The notes under the pieces were generated by a model. The model made no database searches, was not told where the DNA came from, and worked only from the letters and a program-made list of their open reading frames with translations. Position numbers and translations under genes: made by a program. From Sarcocystis neurona (taxonomy: Eukaryota > Apicomplexa > Conoidasida > Eucoccidiorida > Sarcocystidae): a stretch of DNA of 64,000 nucleotides. The stretch covers positions 9,217,507 to 9,281,506 of the forward strand of contig KL647289.1 in assembly GCA_000727475.1 (NCBI GenBank), given 5' to 3'. Below, piece by piece: positions 47,001 to 57,638 of this stretch; position 1 is the first letter of the stretch; each line of letters starts with the position of its first letter.

Positions 47001-47041
47001 ACCCACACGCTGCAACTTCTTCAGTTTTGCAAGTGGCGTAC

Positions 47042-47121
47042 CTTGTGAAGTTCTGCAGGATCAACTCCGAGAAGCGAAGCCAACTTGAAGAGCAGCAACA
47101 AGTAGGCCACAGGAAACCGCT
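47042..47121 (-). other. Candidate exon, helical
   Basis: Acceptor CACACTTTCAG, donor AAG|GTACGC, 80 nt. It reads RFPVAYLLLLFKLASLLGVD then PAELHK. The shape recalls the second helix of MazG/dCTP-pyrophosphatase folds, but the metal-binding EExxE part was not found, so the family is left open. Confidence 0.25.
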
Positions 47122-47359
47122 CTGAAAGTGTGTGTGCATAGCAGCAGGAGAAGCAAAAAAGCACGGGACGCATGCAGGCGCTGCGAAAGGCGACGCAGTC
47201 GGGACAGCAGCAGCAGCAGGAGGCACGTGTACGGGAACACCGAGCACAGCAGTAGCCGCGTGACAGAATGTGGGCGACCCAGACGCAGCTGCAGCAACAG
47301 CGACACGTCACGCCACAGCACGAGGTGCCGCAGCACCCGTGACACGGATGATGCAGCAC

Positions 47360-47580
47360 ACGCGATGCAGCAGCAACAGCAGCAGCACATGCGCCGCAGC
47401 ACCAGCAGTACATACGATGCAGCACCAGCAGCAGCATGCGCGATGCAACAACAGCAGCAGCATGCGCCATGCAACAGCAGCAGCAGCAGCACGCGCGATG
47501 CAACAGCAGCAGCAGCATGCCCCATGCAACAGCAGCAGCAGCATGCCCCATGCAACAGCAGCGGCACAGGTGATACAGGA
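47360..47580. repeat. ATGCAACAGCAGCAGCATGC-type imperfect tandem repeat
   Basis: CAG tracts interrupted by regularly placed CATGCGCGATGCAAC or CATGCCCCATGCAAC segments, spaced about 27-39 bp. They encode Met/Gln/His or Ala/Cys patterns on plus. Gene status is undecided. Confidence 0.6.
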
Positions 47581-47699
47581 GCAGCAGCAAAGGCGATGCT
47601 GCAACGTCGCAGCAGCAGGAGCAGCAGGTGTCCCTCGGCGCCCGTCCTTAATCGATCGAGTCTTTTTCTGCTTCTCCTTCTCTCTGTTAATCTTTTCTG

Positions 47700-48640
47700 T
47701 CTCTCTCTCCCTTCCCAACGAGCGGGCATACGGAGGACAGCAGCAGCACCGCGAGAGAGCAGCAGCCGTAGTCGTCGACGCCGCAGAGCCACAGCCATTG
47801 CCCGTGTCGCGCCAGCAGCACACACACTGCGCCGGCAGCGGCGACAAGGACACGCCACAGCAGCATCAAAGAACAGCAGCAGCAGGGACGCCGAGGCAGG
47901 TAAGACACGCGCATATACCGCGACCAACAGGAACGGATCCACCCGAAGTTTCTCTTGCTGTCGCTATTCTCATCCCCCTCCGTCGCTTCGACCGTGGCTC
48001 CTGCTGCTACTATCACTGACGAACGAGCAGCAGCTGCCCCTGCAGGTGCTACCGCTGCAGGTGCTACCGCTGCGGGTGTTGCTGCTCTTGATGCCGCGAT
48101 CCTGCTGCTCTTGATGCCGCGATCCTGCTGCTCTTGATGCTGCGGTCCTGCTGCTGCCGCTGCCACCGCTGTTCCGCTTTCTTCTCCTCATGCTGCTGCT
48201 GTTCACTGTGAGGCAAGTGCTATGACTGCTCTTCCTGGCCCTCCTACCTCTACTTCGCCTGCTGCTGCTGCTGCTAGTGCTGCTGATGGTGGCGCTGCTG
48301 CTTTGGCCCCTACTGCTCCTGCTGCTGCATCTGCTACGTTTCTGCCGCGCTGCTTTGCTTCGTCTGCTATTGTTGCTACGCTGCGCTCGTCCTCCTGGTG
48401 CTCTGCCACGCATCTGCCGCTGCTTCTGCCTGCGCTGCACGTCTCCTCATCCGGTTGCTCCTGTTGCCACTAATTCTGCTCATTAGAGCTTCCTCCTGCC
48501 GCTGCTGTGCCTGCTGCGATGCGCCCTTCAGTCCATCCGCTGCTGCTCTTTTCGTGAGCCTCTTGCCGCCACCTCTGCTGCACTGCTGTTGCTACTGCCG
48601 CTGCTGCTGCTTTTCCTGTTGCTGCTGCTGCTGCTGTTGT
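47700..48640 (-). other. CAG-rich region 3' of the giant minus-strand frame
   Basis: The minus strand carries several open frames, the best 48409-48203 (AEHQEDERSVATIADEAKQR, then Ala-rich, ending AVIALASQ and TGA) and about 48560-48390 (KRLTKRAAADGLKGASQQAQ). A 24-bp repeat (GCTCTTGATGCCGCGATCCT core) occurs three times at about 48085-48150. They could be further exons of the giant gene. Confidence 0.3.
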
Positions 48641-48642
48641 AG

Positions 48643-51600
48643 CTACTGCTGCTGCTGCTCCTCGAGCTGCAGCAGCAAAAACGTACCGCCTCTCGTGCTC
48701 TCGTTGACGTGCAGCGTAGCAGGTAGACGCCTGACGCCGCTGGCTGCGTTGGCGATGCCTTCTTCTTCGAAGCCTGCTGCTCCGACCCGGTGCAGTGGGA
48801 AGCCCTGCTGCTCTTCTTCCGCCGTTTCTTCATCCTCCTGTGCTGCTGCCTGATCAAATTCCTTCCTCTTACGTACGTGCTGCTGCTTCTTCTGAACGGC
48901 ACCTTCCTGCCCCTTCCCGCTGCTGCGTCCGCGCTGCTTTCTCAGCAGCCGTCCCTTTCTCTCTTCTACGTTGCACTCCGCTTGCTGCTGTTGCTGCTCA
49001 TCCTCCTCTTCCTCTCCTGCTTCCGCTTCTGTGTGTATTTCTCTGCAGCCCGCTACACCTCGGAGGATAGTCGTTTCTGCTTCCTGCGCCGCTCGTTCGT
49101 CCGTGGTGCTGCTGCCGCATGAAACAGCAGCCAAAACAGCATTTGCCTTTCGCCACTTCACTGTTCTGCTGCTGCTTCCTCTCTCCCTCTCTTCACCTGC
49201 GGCGTCTTCTTTCTCCTCCTCATATTCCTCAGAAACGGGCGCAGCAGCCAGGGCCATACGCTTCCTACTTCTCAGTATCATCCTGCCGCTGCTGCTGGTC
49301 GTCTCCGTGCTGCTGCCACTAGCGGCGGTGCTCGCGCGACTTGGGCTAGGTTTGCTGCTTTGCCTACTTTCTCCAGACCCCTTTCTGCTGCTGCTGCTGT
49401 CGACGGTGTTGTGGCTGCTCGTCTCCGCCCCGCCGTTCGCGCTGCACGGCGAGGCGTCGCCAGCCGTGCTGCCGCCGCTCTCACTGCTGCTGCTACTGCC
49501 GCGGACCGGGCCGCTGTTGCGGTTTGTCCTGCTGTTCCTGCTGCTGCTGTGCGTGTTGCTGCTGTTGTGCCTGCTCCTGTTGGTCAGGCTGCTCCTGCTT
49601 CCACCGGCCGCGCTGCCGTTCCCATTTGTCGTGCGGCCGCTGATATCAACGCGGCTGCTGGGTGGCTGGCGCACATCGGCAGCAGGAGTAGGTCCTGCGG
49701 CAGGACGACATGCGAGACGCTGTTCTCCTTCCACGTTGTCTGCAGCAGCAGCCGCAGCAGCAAATGTGTGAGGACTGGCAGCACCTGTTAGAGAGCAGCT
49801 GCAGTCTCCTGAAGCAGCTGCTGGCAACTCTTCTTCGCTGGCGGCTGCTTGTTGAAGGAAACGACGGCATAGCAGCGCAGTCACCGACGGAGTCGAAGCG
49901 TCGCAACAGAGCGGCGGGTTCCCCAGCCACTGCCAACCCGCCGCTTCTCCCATTTTAACAGCTAACTGCTGCTGCTCCGATGGTGGTGACACCTGCTGTG
50001 TCTGCGTCTGCTCTTGCTGCTGCTGCTTGTGCCGCTGTTCGTCCTCCACCACCGCCACCGCGTGCTGCTGCAGCACTTCAGACACCTGTTGCTGCTGCTG
50101 CTGTTCGGCCGTATACTGCTGCTGCTGCTGTTCCCCCGGCACGTGCTGCTGCGGAGGGAGCGGATGTACGGGTATAACGACAAATGGCACTACGGTGGAC
50201 GTGCTGCACCGGTGTGGCCGTCCGGCAGCAGCAGCTGCTGTGTCTGTGGCAGCTGCAGCTACAGCAGCAATAGCCGGAGGAGCAGCAGCAGCGAGCATAT
50301 ATGCTGCGTGCAATAATTCCTCGGCGAGAGAAGCAAAGGGCATGGTGGAAGCTTCTACTTTCACCTGTCGCTCTTCGAGTCTTCTCTCCGCTGCCTCCTT
50401 CGCAGCTGCTGCTGCAGCACCAGCAGCACTCTTCCTTCGGCTGCTGCCAGATAACTTCTCCCTGTTGCTGTCTCTGCGGTCCAAGCCTTTCTTCTTATTT
50501 CCTTCCCTCCTGCGATTGCTGTCGCTTCGCCGAGACTTCTTATTCCTTCTTCTGCTGCTCCCAAGCCGCTTCCTCTTCCGCTGTCTCCTGCTGCTAGTGT
50601 GACGGGCCTGGCTTCTGCTGTACAACAGCTGCTGCTCCTCACTTCCTCCTGCCTCATCGAACTCAGCACCCGAGCTGCTGCTGCTCTTGTCGCTGCTGCT
50701 GCTCGTGTCGCTGCTGCTGCTGTTGAATCTGCTGCGGCTGTTGTCGCTGCTGCTGTTGTGGCTGCTGTTGTCGCTGCTCCAGGTGTCCGACGCGAGTTGT
50801 TCCTGCAGCAAATGTGCACTCCACGCGGAAGCAGCCTGCTGTTGCACTGCCTCCCCCTGATGCTGCTGCTCCTCCTCCTCCTGCTCTGCTGCTGCAGCTG
50901 CCACTGCTGCCGCAGCTGGCAGCAGCGGTCTATTCAGCAGCAATCGAGACACCCGCCGTCGCAGCAGCAGTCGCTGCTGAGGAGAGCAGTCGACGAACGG
51001 GTGTACCTGCAGCAGCTGCTGCAACGAAGGGGGCATCATAGCGGAAGCAGCCGATGCAGAAGATCCTGCTACTATTCCTGCTGCTGCTCCTCCTGCAACT
51101 GCAGCAGCAGGCCCTGCAGCGGCCATCACCACTGCCCCAAAAAACTGACGATTTGTTGGCATCTGCTGCAGCCACGTCGCCTCCGTACGCTCTTCCTGCT
51201 GCAGAACACCCAGCAGTTCACACACCAACAAATGCGCGCGACGACCCTGCTGCGTCCCACATCGCTGCTGCTGTTGGATAGACGAACTCGCGCAGTGTAT
51301 CTTCTGCTGTTCGCTCTGTCGACGCAGAGACAGCACGCCCTGCTGCTGCTCTCTGCGCTGTCCCTCACGGTCATTCGCCTGCTCCTGTTGTTCCTCTCGC
51401 TGTAACTGCTCCTCGTCGGATTGCTCTTGGTGCTGGTATTGTTCCTGCTGCTGCTGCTGTTGTCCCTGCTGCTGCTGCAGGTGCCGGTGCAGCACGGGGG
51501 CTTGCTGGCGATGTCGCCGGCTCCAGCCGCCCGAAGGAGGAAGCAGCAGAGCCGACGGCAGTGTATGCAGTTCTGTGGCAGCAGCGAACGCAGAGCCGCC

Positions 51601-53847
51601 GTGGTCCCGCCGCAGCAGCAGCTGACGCAGTCGCGTGTGCCGCATGTGCTGCGGCAACTTAGACGGCAGAGATTTACACGTCCTGGTGTGAGCAGCATCA
51701 TCTCCTGCGAGGCGCCGCAGCACGACAACAGGCAGCTGCTGCACGGCTCGCCAGCAGCAGCAGCGCAGGCACTCTCGGCTGCTGCAAAGCTCTGCTTGCT
51801 GCTGCTGCTGCTCTCCGGTGCCCGCTGCTGCTTCCGACATCCCACATGTCAACAGCTGCAGAGGTCGGAACAGCCAGCGCAGGGCTGCCCGTCCACTGCG
51901 TTGCCAACCCACTACCGTGGCAGACAGCATGCGCACCTCCTGTTCCTCTTCTGTACAGACACCTCCTAGACAGGGCACCCATTCCTTGCTGCGCTGCTCC
52001 CTAAAATGCTGCGCACCCGGCTCCTGCTGCTGTTGCTCCTTTCCTCCAAAGGTCTCCGCAGCTTGCTGTTCTCGCTCCCCCTGCTGCTCTCGCTGCTGCT
52101 GCTGCTCTTGCTGCTGCTGCTGCTCTTGCTGCTGCCGTTGCTCCTGCTGTTGCCGCTGTTGCTCTCCCTGCTGCTGCTGTTGTTTGTGTAGCGGCTCGCG
52201 GATACTATAACTCAGTCGTTTTACTCCGACGCGAACAGCGATCCACCTACTTCCTTTTATATCTTGATAAAGAGCAAACACGACGTTCTCGGCTGCTGCA
52301 GTGAGGACGTTCCTCAGTTCGGCTGCTGGTCGGCCTGCTGCCTTTGCTGCCGCAAGTTGCGCCGCAGCTTTTGCCGCCGCGTGGCGACCTGAATTCCTTG
52401 TAAGTGGTGCTGCCGCTGCGATTGTTCCGTCTGCTCCTCTGCCTGTCCTTGTCCCTCCGGTGGACGCTGCTGCTGCCGGTGCTCCAGTTCCTGGTGCTGC
52501 TGCAGCGACGGCTGCAGCAGCAGCACGTCCCCCTGCCCTGCCGTTCGTCAAAGCGTGCGCAGCCGCTGCAGCAGCAGCAGCTGTGTGGCCCGCAGGACAT
52601 ACGCCCCTCGCAGCAGCAAAAGCTGTGTGACTTGGTGAAGCAGCAGCAACAGCCGCTGTGCGGCCCGCTGCGCTACAGCACGAAGAAAGGCTCGTGGAAG
52701 AAGAAGCAATAGCAGCAGCCACAGGAGCAGCAGCAGCACCACCATGACCAACTTTACAGCGTGTGGAAGAGGCTGCAGTGCCAGCCTTTGTGCGACATGC
52801 AGAGACCGCAGCAATATTCGTGGAGCATGCAGCAGCAGCACGAGCAGCAGACGCCTGTAGAGCTGCGGCAGTCTGTAGGGGCGACGCGGCAGGCTGGCAG
52901 CAGCACACCGGCCAGAGCAGTCTCGCAGCAACAAGAACTGCTGCTGCTGCTGCTAAAAATGCAGGATACTTCCCGAGAAAATACGGCCCTACAGCGGCAG
53001 CCATAGACGGGAGCGCAGCCACGTCTGCAGCGCCGCCGCTTGCTCCTGTTGCACTCTCCTTCGCTTGCAAGGACGGGTCGCTACCTTCTGCTGCTGGTGG
53101 CGCAGCGCTATCTGCTGAGGAAGCCGTGCTGCTCGTGCTGCATCTTCGAATGCACCGCTCCTGCTGCTGCAGCAGCGCAGCACCCCCACAAACAGCAGCA
53201 GCACCACCGTCCTCCACATAACGGCCCTGCAGCAGCCGGGGTGGAGCGTCTGCTGCTCCAGTTGCTGCCACTGCTGCTTCTATCGAAGCTGTCGGTATAC
53301 TCGAGCGTCCACCTGCCTGCACCACTCGTCCTGCTTCTGCTGTTGCTGCTCCTGGTGCTGCCGCCTTCATTGCAGACGCCGCCTGCAGCTCTGCTACTGC
53401 AGCAGCAGCGACAGGTGCAGTATTAGCAGAGCGTGCCTGCGAGGAAAAAACAGCAGCAACAGCAGACGGTCTCGAAGCGCAGGGCGACGCCCGAGCAGCA
53501 GCAGCGGCAGCAGGAGCGGAAGCAGCAACGACGTCCAACTCTCCGTCCCCAAGCAGCAGCAGAGACTCTCCTGCAGCAGCTATACGTTTGAATACCAGGA
53601 ACACGGCAGCAGCACAGGCGGCGAGAGCAGCAGCACCGCAGCCGGCTCCGACCGCAACGGCTGCAAGACGCGGCAGCAGCGCCGCAGCGTCTACGAAGGG
53701 CAGATACGCAGACGCACAACAGCGCTGCAGACCCGCAGCAGTGCGGTGCAGCGCTGCTGCAGTGGGGAGCTGAGAAAGTTGAAAAGTCGAAGAAAAGACA
53801 ACTTGTCTGCGGCGTAGGTGGGCGGTAATTGCGCGCTGCACGCGCAT
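48643..53847 (-). CDS. Giant homopolymer-rich protein with N-terminal membrane segment, unidentified
   Basis: One frame stays open from 53946 to TAG at 48643. A true ATG lies at 53847, but a very strong acceptor (CTTTTCAACTTTCTCAG) just before 53769 suggests the frame may enter there from an upstream exon. Near the start is a hydrophobic helix (AALAACAAAVFLVFK). Conventional islands sit between Ala, Gln and Ser tracts: ENVVFALYQDIKGSRWIAVR with VGVKRLSYSI, EWVPCLGGVCTEEEQEVRML, HLLVCELLGVLQQEERTEAT and VHPFVDCSPQQRLLLRRRVS. A basic Arg/Lys/Ser region and a Glu-rich C-terminal part follow, ending QLEEQQQQ. Codon use of CAG as Gln and GCA as Ala on this strand supports coding. No family is recognised, and introns inside the frame are possible. 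Confidence 0.55.
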   Translation of the reverse strand: MRVQRAITAHLRRRQVVFSSTFQLSQLPTAAALHRTAAGLQRCCASAYLPFVDAAALLPRLAAVAVGAGCGAAALAACAAAVFLVFKRIAAAGESLLLLGDGELDVVAASAPAAAAAARASPCASRPSAVAAVFSSQARSANTAPVAAAAVAELQAASAMKAAAPGAATAEAGRVVQAGGRSSIPTASIEAAVAATGAADAPPRLLQGRYVEDGGAAAVCGGAALLQQQERCIRRCSTSSTASSADSAAPPAAEGSDPSLQAKESATGASGGAADVAALPSMAAAVGPYFLGKYPAFLAAAAAVLVAARLLWPVCCCQPAASPLQTAAALQASAARAAAACSTNIAAVSACRTKAGTAASSTRCKVGHGGAAAAPVAAAIASSSTSLSSCCSAAGRTAAVAAASPSHTAFAAARGVCPAGHTAAAAAAAAHALTNGRAGGRAAAAAVAAAAPGTGAPAAAASTGGTRTGRGADGTIAAAAPLTRNSGRHAAAKAAAQLAAAKAAGRPAAELRNVLTAAAENVVFALYQDIKGSRWIAVRVGVKRLSYSIREPLHKQQQQQGEQQRQQQEQRQQQEQQQQQEQQQQREQQGEREQQAAETFGGKEQQQQEPGAQHFREQRSKEWVPCLGGVCTEEEQEVRMLSATVVGWQRSGRAALRWLFRPLQLLTCGMSEAAAGTGEQQQQQAELCSSRECLRCCCWRAVQQLPVVVLRRLAGDDAAHTRTCKSLPSKLPQHMRHTRLRQLLLRRDHGGSAFAAATELHTLPSALLLPPSGGWSRRHRQQAPVLHRHLQQQQGQQQQQQEQYQHQEQSDEEQLQREEQQEQANDREGQRREQQQGVLSLRRQSEQQKIHCASSSIQQQQRCGTQQGRRAHLLVCELLGVLQQEERTEATWLQQMPTNRQFFGAVVMAAAGPAAAVAGGAAAGIVAGSSASAASAMMPPSLQQLLQVHPFVDCSPQQRLLLRRRVSRLLLNRPLLPAAAAVAAAAAEQEEEEQQHQGEAVQQQAASAWSAHLLQEQLASDTWSSDNSSHNSSSDNSRSRFNSSSSDTSSSSDKSSSSSGAEFDEAGGSEEQQLLYSRSQARHTSSRRQRKRKRLGSSRRRNKKSRRSDSNRRREGNKKKGLDRRDSNREKLSGSSRRKSAAGAAAAAAKEAAERRLEERQVKVEASTMPFASLAEELLHAAYMLAAAAPPAIAAVAAAATDTAAAAAGRPHRCSTSTVVPFVVIPVHPLPPQQHVPGEQQQQQYTAEQQQQQQVSEVLQQHAVAVVEDEQRHKQQQQEQTQTQQVSPPSEQQQLAVKMGEAAGWQWLGNPPLCCDASTPSVTALLCRRFLQQAAASEEELPAAASGDCSCSLTGAASPHTFAAAAAAADNVEGEQRLACRPAAGPTPAADVRQPPSSRVDISGRTTNGNGSAAGGSRSSLTNRSRHNSSNTHSSSRNSRTNRNSGPVRGSSSSSESGGSTAGDASPCSANGGAETSSHNTVDSSSSRKGSGESRQSSKPSPSRASTAASGSSTETTSSSGRMILRSRKRMALAAAPVSEEYEEEKEDAAGEERERGSSSRTVKWRKANAVLAAVSCGSSTTDERAAQEAETTILRGVAGCREIHTEAEAGEEEEDEQQQQQAECNVEERKGRLLRKQRGRSSGKGQEGAVQKKQQHVRKRKEFDQAAAQEDEETAEEEQQGFPLHRVGAAGFEEEGIANAASGVRRLPATLHVNESTRGGTFLLLQLEEQQQQ

Positions 53848-53922
53848 GCATGAGAGAAACAGGCCCGGCGGTAAATACCGCGACAGAGAAATCAGAGGGA
53901 CGCGGTCCTGCAGCAGCAGCAC

Positions 53923-54196
53923 ACCCCACACACGCGCAGCAAACACGGCGCGAACATGCAGAGGGAGGCTAAGCTGCTACAGCAGCGGCACCGGACCCCA
54001 CACAAGCGCAGCAAAGAGTGCGGAGATACAGTGCGACGCCGAGCAGCGGCAGCAGCAGACCCCACACAAGCGCAGCAAACGCCGCGCGAAGATAGAGAGG
54101 GTAATCAAGCGGCTGCAGCGGGAGCAGACCCCCCACAAGCGCAGCAAACACAGCGCGAAGATACACAGAATAGTCAAGCTGTTGGAGCAGCAGCAC
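53923..54196. repeat. 64-72-bp tandem repeat, four copies
   Basis: Copies start at 53923, 53995, 54059 and 54128 with ACCCCACACAAGCGCAGCAAA. On plus, copies 3 and 4 read TPHKRSKRRAKIERVIKRLQ and TPHKRSKHSAKIHRIVKLLE, a 23-residue basic helical period. Copy 2 is shorter, which shifts the frame. Confidence 0.82.
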
Positions 54197-54199
54197 GGG

Positions 54200-55280
54200 T
54201 GGGGGGGGAGGAAGAGGAGGAGGATGATAAGCAAAAGGATACAAGAAAGAAACAGCAGCAGCCCCGCGCGTGCGTCACCCACAGCAACCGCACGTGCAAG
54301 AAGAAACAGCAGATGACCTCTGCAGGAAAAACACCAGCAAGGGAGGCAGCCTCGCTAACTATGTCACACGCCGCAGCAGCAGCCCTATGCAAACGGAGCG
54401 GGAAGCATGGGCGCCTGCGCAAGCGGCAGAAAACCAAGACGCAGCAGCAGCAGTTCTTCGCGGACACGGCAACTGCAAGAGTCTGCCTGCACCCCACACT
54501 GTCAGCAAACTCCACAGGAGAACAGACGTAGACTGCAACGTCGGTGCTGCAGCAGCAGCAGCATTAGGAAGGTGACGGAGCTTCAGCAGCTCGCGCGCAG
54601 GCCCAGGAGAGAGGAACAGCAGCAGCCGAGCAGCCTGTTCCCCTTTTCCGCGGCAGGGGCACCTGCCCCAGCAACTGGCTCTTCTTTCCAGCAGCAACAC
54701 CCGCTGCCGCACTGGCAAATGACGCTCCCCCCCTCCACCCCACACAAAAGTGCGTTGCTGCTGGCGAGAAGACCTGCGGCTCGTCTAGGCGCCAGCCGCT
54801 GCTGCTGTCGCGTACAACGCACACATATATACACGCGCGCAACTACATATACGTGCCCATATATATATATATATATCGGCGGCCGTGCAGCTATGTCTGC
54901 TGCCAACCTGCGAGAAGCGACGCTTAACCGAGACAGCCACGTGTCCACTCCCCGCTCCCCTTCCCCCAAGTCTACAGCCCGCAGAGGAAGAAGAAAGAGC
55001 AGCAGCTGCTGCAGGTGCTAGCGGCTGGGCATGCGCGTCACTGTGCCCTGCGCAGACCCCCACATCAACACGTCCACGAAGACGACGACGCGTCCGCGGT
55101 CGCAGCAGCAGCAGCAGTCGGCGCCAAGGTGCTCGTGGCACACACACGCGGCGCCTCCCTCTTCCTTTGCTGCCTCTCTGCGGCGTTGCTGTCTGCGTGT
55201 GGACTGGTGTGGGACGCTCGCTAGCAGCTTGAGAAATCGACAGCAGCTCCTCTGTGTTGCCGGCTCTCGTACAGGTCAAT
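54200..55280. other. CAG/charged frames on plus, no firm gene
   Basis: Plus-strand frames at 54200-54530 (EEEEEDDKQKDTRKKQQQPR; LRKRQKTKTQQQQFFADTAT) may continue the basic repeat above. 54840-55240 is unique with a short TATATA array at 54860-54875. No splice model is supported. Confidence 0.3.
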
Positions 55281-55429
55281 AAATAGAAAGACAGACATGT
55301 ACGTACGTAGAAGTATATTGACCCTGTGTCTTCGCGAGAAAGACAGAGAAAAAGAAGCCTATACATGCACGCGTATACTCAGACGCAGGTAGCATGAAAG
55401 AGAGAAGAGAAACAGCCACACGCGTACAT

Positions 55430-55850
55430 AGGGGGGGAGACACACAGAGACATGGACAGGTAGGGAGACACAGAGAGAGACAGCAATCGAGGGAGACGGA
55501 GAGACAGAGGGACGGAGACAGGGAGAGACAGCGGCAGAGAGAGACGGAGACAGCAAGAGAGGGAGGCGGGGAAAGAGGGGGACGGAGACAGAGGGAGACG
55601 GAGGCAGCAGCAGAGGAAGACGGAGGTAGCAGCAGAGGAAGACGGAGGCAGCAGCAGAGGAAGACGGAGGCAGCAGCAGAGGAAGACGGAGGCAGCAGCA
55701 GAGGAAGACGGAGGCAGCAGCAGAGGAAGACGGAGGCAGCAGCAGAGGAAGACGGAGGGACAGAGACACGGAGACGGAGACAGTGAGAGACAGCGACAGA
55801 GGGAGAGGGAGACGGAGACGGAGAGGCAAGCAGATACAAACAGAGACAAA
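55430..55850. repeat. GAGACGGAG-rich purine tract with a 22-bp minisatellite
   Basis: 55597-55750 holds seven copies of GACGGAGGCAGCAGCAGAGGAA (22 bp), inside a longer purine-rich GAGACAGAGGGAGACGG tract. Confidence 0.9.
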
Positions 55851-56029
55851 CAGATGTATAGATATATGTGGGCAAGACGACAAAGAGACATATATTTGTT
55901 GTAGGCAGAAGTGGAGGGATATAATCTTCGATAAGAAAGGAGGGAAAGGGAAGGAACATATGACGTCCACACGTTGTGGAAGTCGAAGTGCGAGCAGCAA
56001 ATGCCTGACACAAAAAGAGAGACGGAGAC

Positions 56030-56300
56030 AAGGACACATGCATACACAGATATATATATGTAAATTCAAAGAGAAATATATATATATATGTAGTGGTACA
56101 ATCACATCTATATATAGTGGCACATACACGTACATGTAGGAAGAAAGAGGTAGACATACATATATATATGTACTTATATGTAGGGAAAACTTAATATGTA
56201 TAGAGAGAGATGTGTACACATACATGTAAGTAGATACGCATATACATATATGCATGTGCTCGTACTTGAGGACGTAGGCAAGCACGTATAGGTGGATATG
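56030..56300. repeat. AT microsatellite
   Basis: TATATATATG and ACATATATATATG arrays with TATAGTGG islands; no gene evidence. Confidence 0.6.
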
Positions 56301-56569
56301 TATCGAATAGAAATATGTCCACGGAGACTGTTTAGAAGAGACGGACGGGTGGAACGGGCAGCACGTGTGTGCAGCAAAAACGGTGCTGCTGCTCCGGGTG
56401 CTGTTCGAGCAGGAGAGTGTACATTCTCTCCTACTTTTGACTGCTGCTGCTGCTTGCGCAGGAGGCGAAGAAGTCCACGGCGACGAGGAATACGCTGGGA
56501 ACACGGCAACTCCCACCTAATGCAGCCGCATCTCTTCTCCACCTTCCGCAGTTTCCTGCAGCCGCTCTC

Positions 56570-57040
56570 AAGCGCTCTCCCACTACTACTCTCCTCCTTC
56601 TACTACTATTCTCCTACGCCTGCTGCTCTCCTACCACTACTACTACTACCACTACTACTACTACCACTACTACTGCTACTACTACACTCCTCCTACTAGT
56701 AATACTCTCCTCCTCCTACTAGTAATACTCTCCTCCTCCTACTAGTAATACTCTCCTCCTACTACTACTAGTACTACTACACCATTACTACTACTACTAC
56801 TGTCCTCCTCCTTCTACAACTCCTGTCCTCCTCCTCCTACTACTACTGTCCTCCTACTACTACTACTACTGTTCTACTACTAGGAGTCCTACTACTGCAC
56901 CACTACTACTACTTACTACTTCTACTAGTACTGTCCGACTCCTCCTTCTCCTCCTCCTCCTACTACTACCACTACTAGTCCTACAACTGCTACTGTTAGT
57001 AGTGCCCTACTACTACTACTACTATGACTGCTGTCTTCCT
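56570..57040. repeat. CTA/TAC trinucleotide-rich tract with CTCCTCCT and TAGTAATA interruptions
   Basis: About 450 bp of (CTA)n and (TAC)n with repeated CTCTCCTCCTCCTACTAGTAATA segments at about 56690-56770. Unlike the CAG tracts, it reads stops in several frames and is not coding. Confidence 0.85.
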
Positions 57041-57638
57041 CCTCCTTCTTCTCCTCCTACGCTGCGGTGCTGCCGTTGGTCTTACCACAGTCGGTCTTCG
57101 CTGCCGTTCGCCCGCTTTGCTGCTGCTGGTGCTTTGGCTCCTGCTACCCCCTCGAACGGCCCTTCGCCCACAGACTCGCGCGGCAGTCTGCAATCGGCAA
57201 GTCGTCTCCTTGCCGTTTCTGCCGCTGCTGAGGCCGGTGCCACTGACTCTGCTACTGCCGCTGATTCTGCTGCTGCTGTTCCCTGTGCTGCTGCTGCTCC
57301 TGCCTCTGCAGCCGCTGCTTCTGAGTCCCCTGCTGCCTCTGCTGCTGCTGCTGCCTCTGCTACTGCTGCTTCTTCTGCCTCTGGTGCGGTTGCTTCTGCC
57401 TCTGCCTCTCTTGCTTCAGCCTCTGCCTCTGCCGCTCCTGCCTTTGCTGCTGTTGCTCCTGCCTCTGCGTCTGCTGCTCCTGTGCCTCTGCTGCTGGTGC
57501 TTCTGCCTCTGCTGTTGGTGCTTCTGCCTCGGCTGCTCCTCCCTCTGCTGCTACTGCTTCTCTCTCTCCTGCTGCTGCTCCCGCCTGTGCTCCTGCTGCC
57601 TCTGCCGCTGCTGCTCCACTAGCAGCGCAGACACGTAC

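Noticed and set aside
47042..47121. MazG-like or dCTP pyrophosphatase exon
   Set aside because: One helix is similar in spacing but no metal-binding Glu cluster was found in the upstream sequence.
47360..47580. CRISPR-like array
   Set aside because: Spacing is irregular and the spacers are themselves CAG repeats; the genome is eukaryotic.
55276..56516. Minus-strand protein of 290-380 residues
   Set aside because: It is carried by a 22-bp frame-cycling repeat and purine-rich tract with no conventional sequence.
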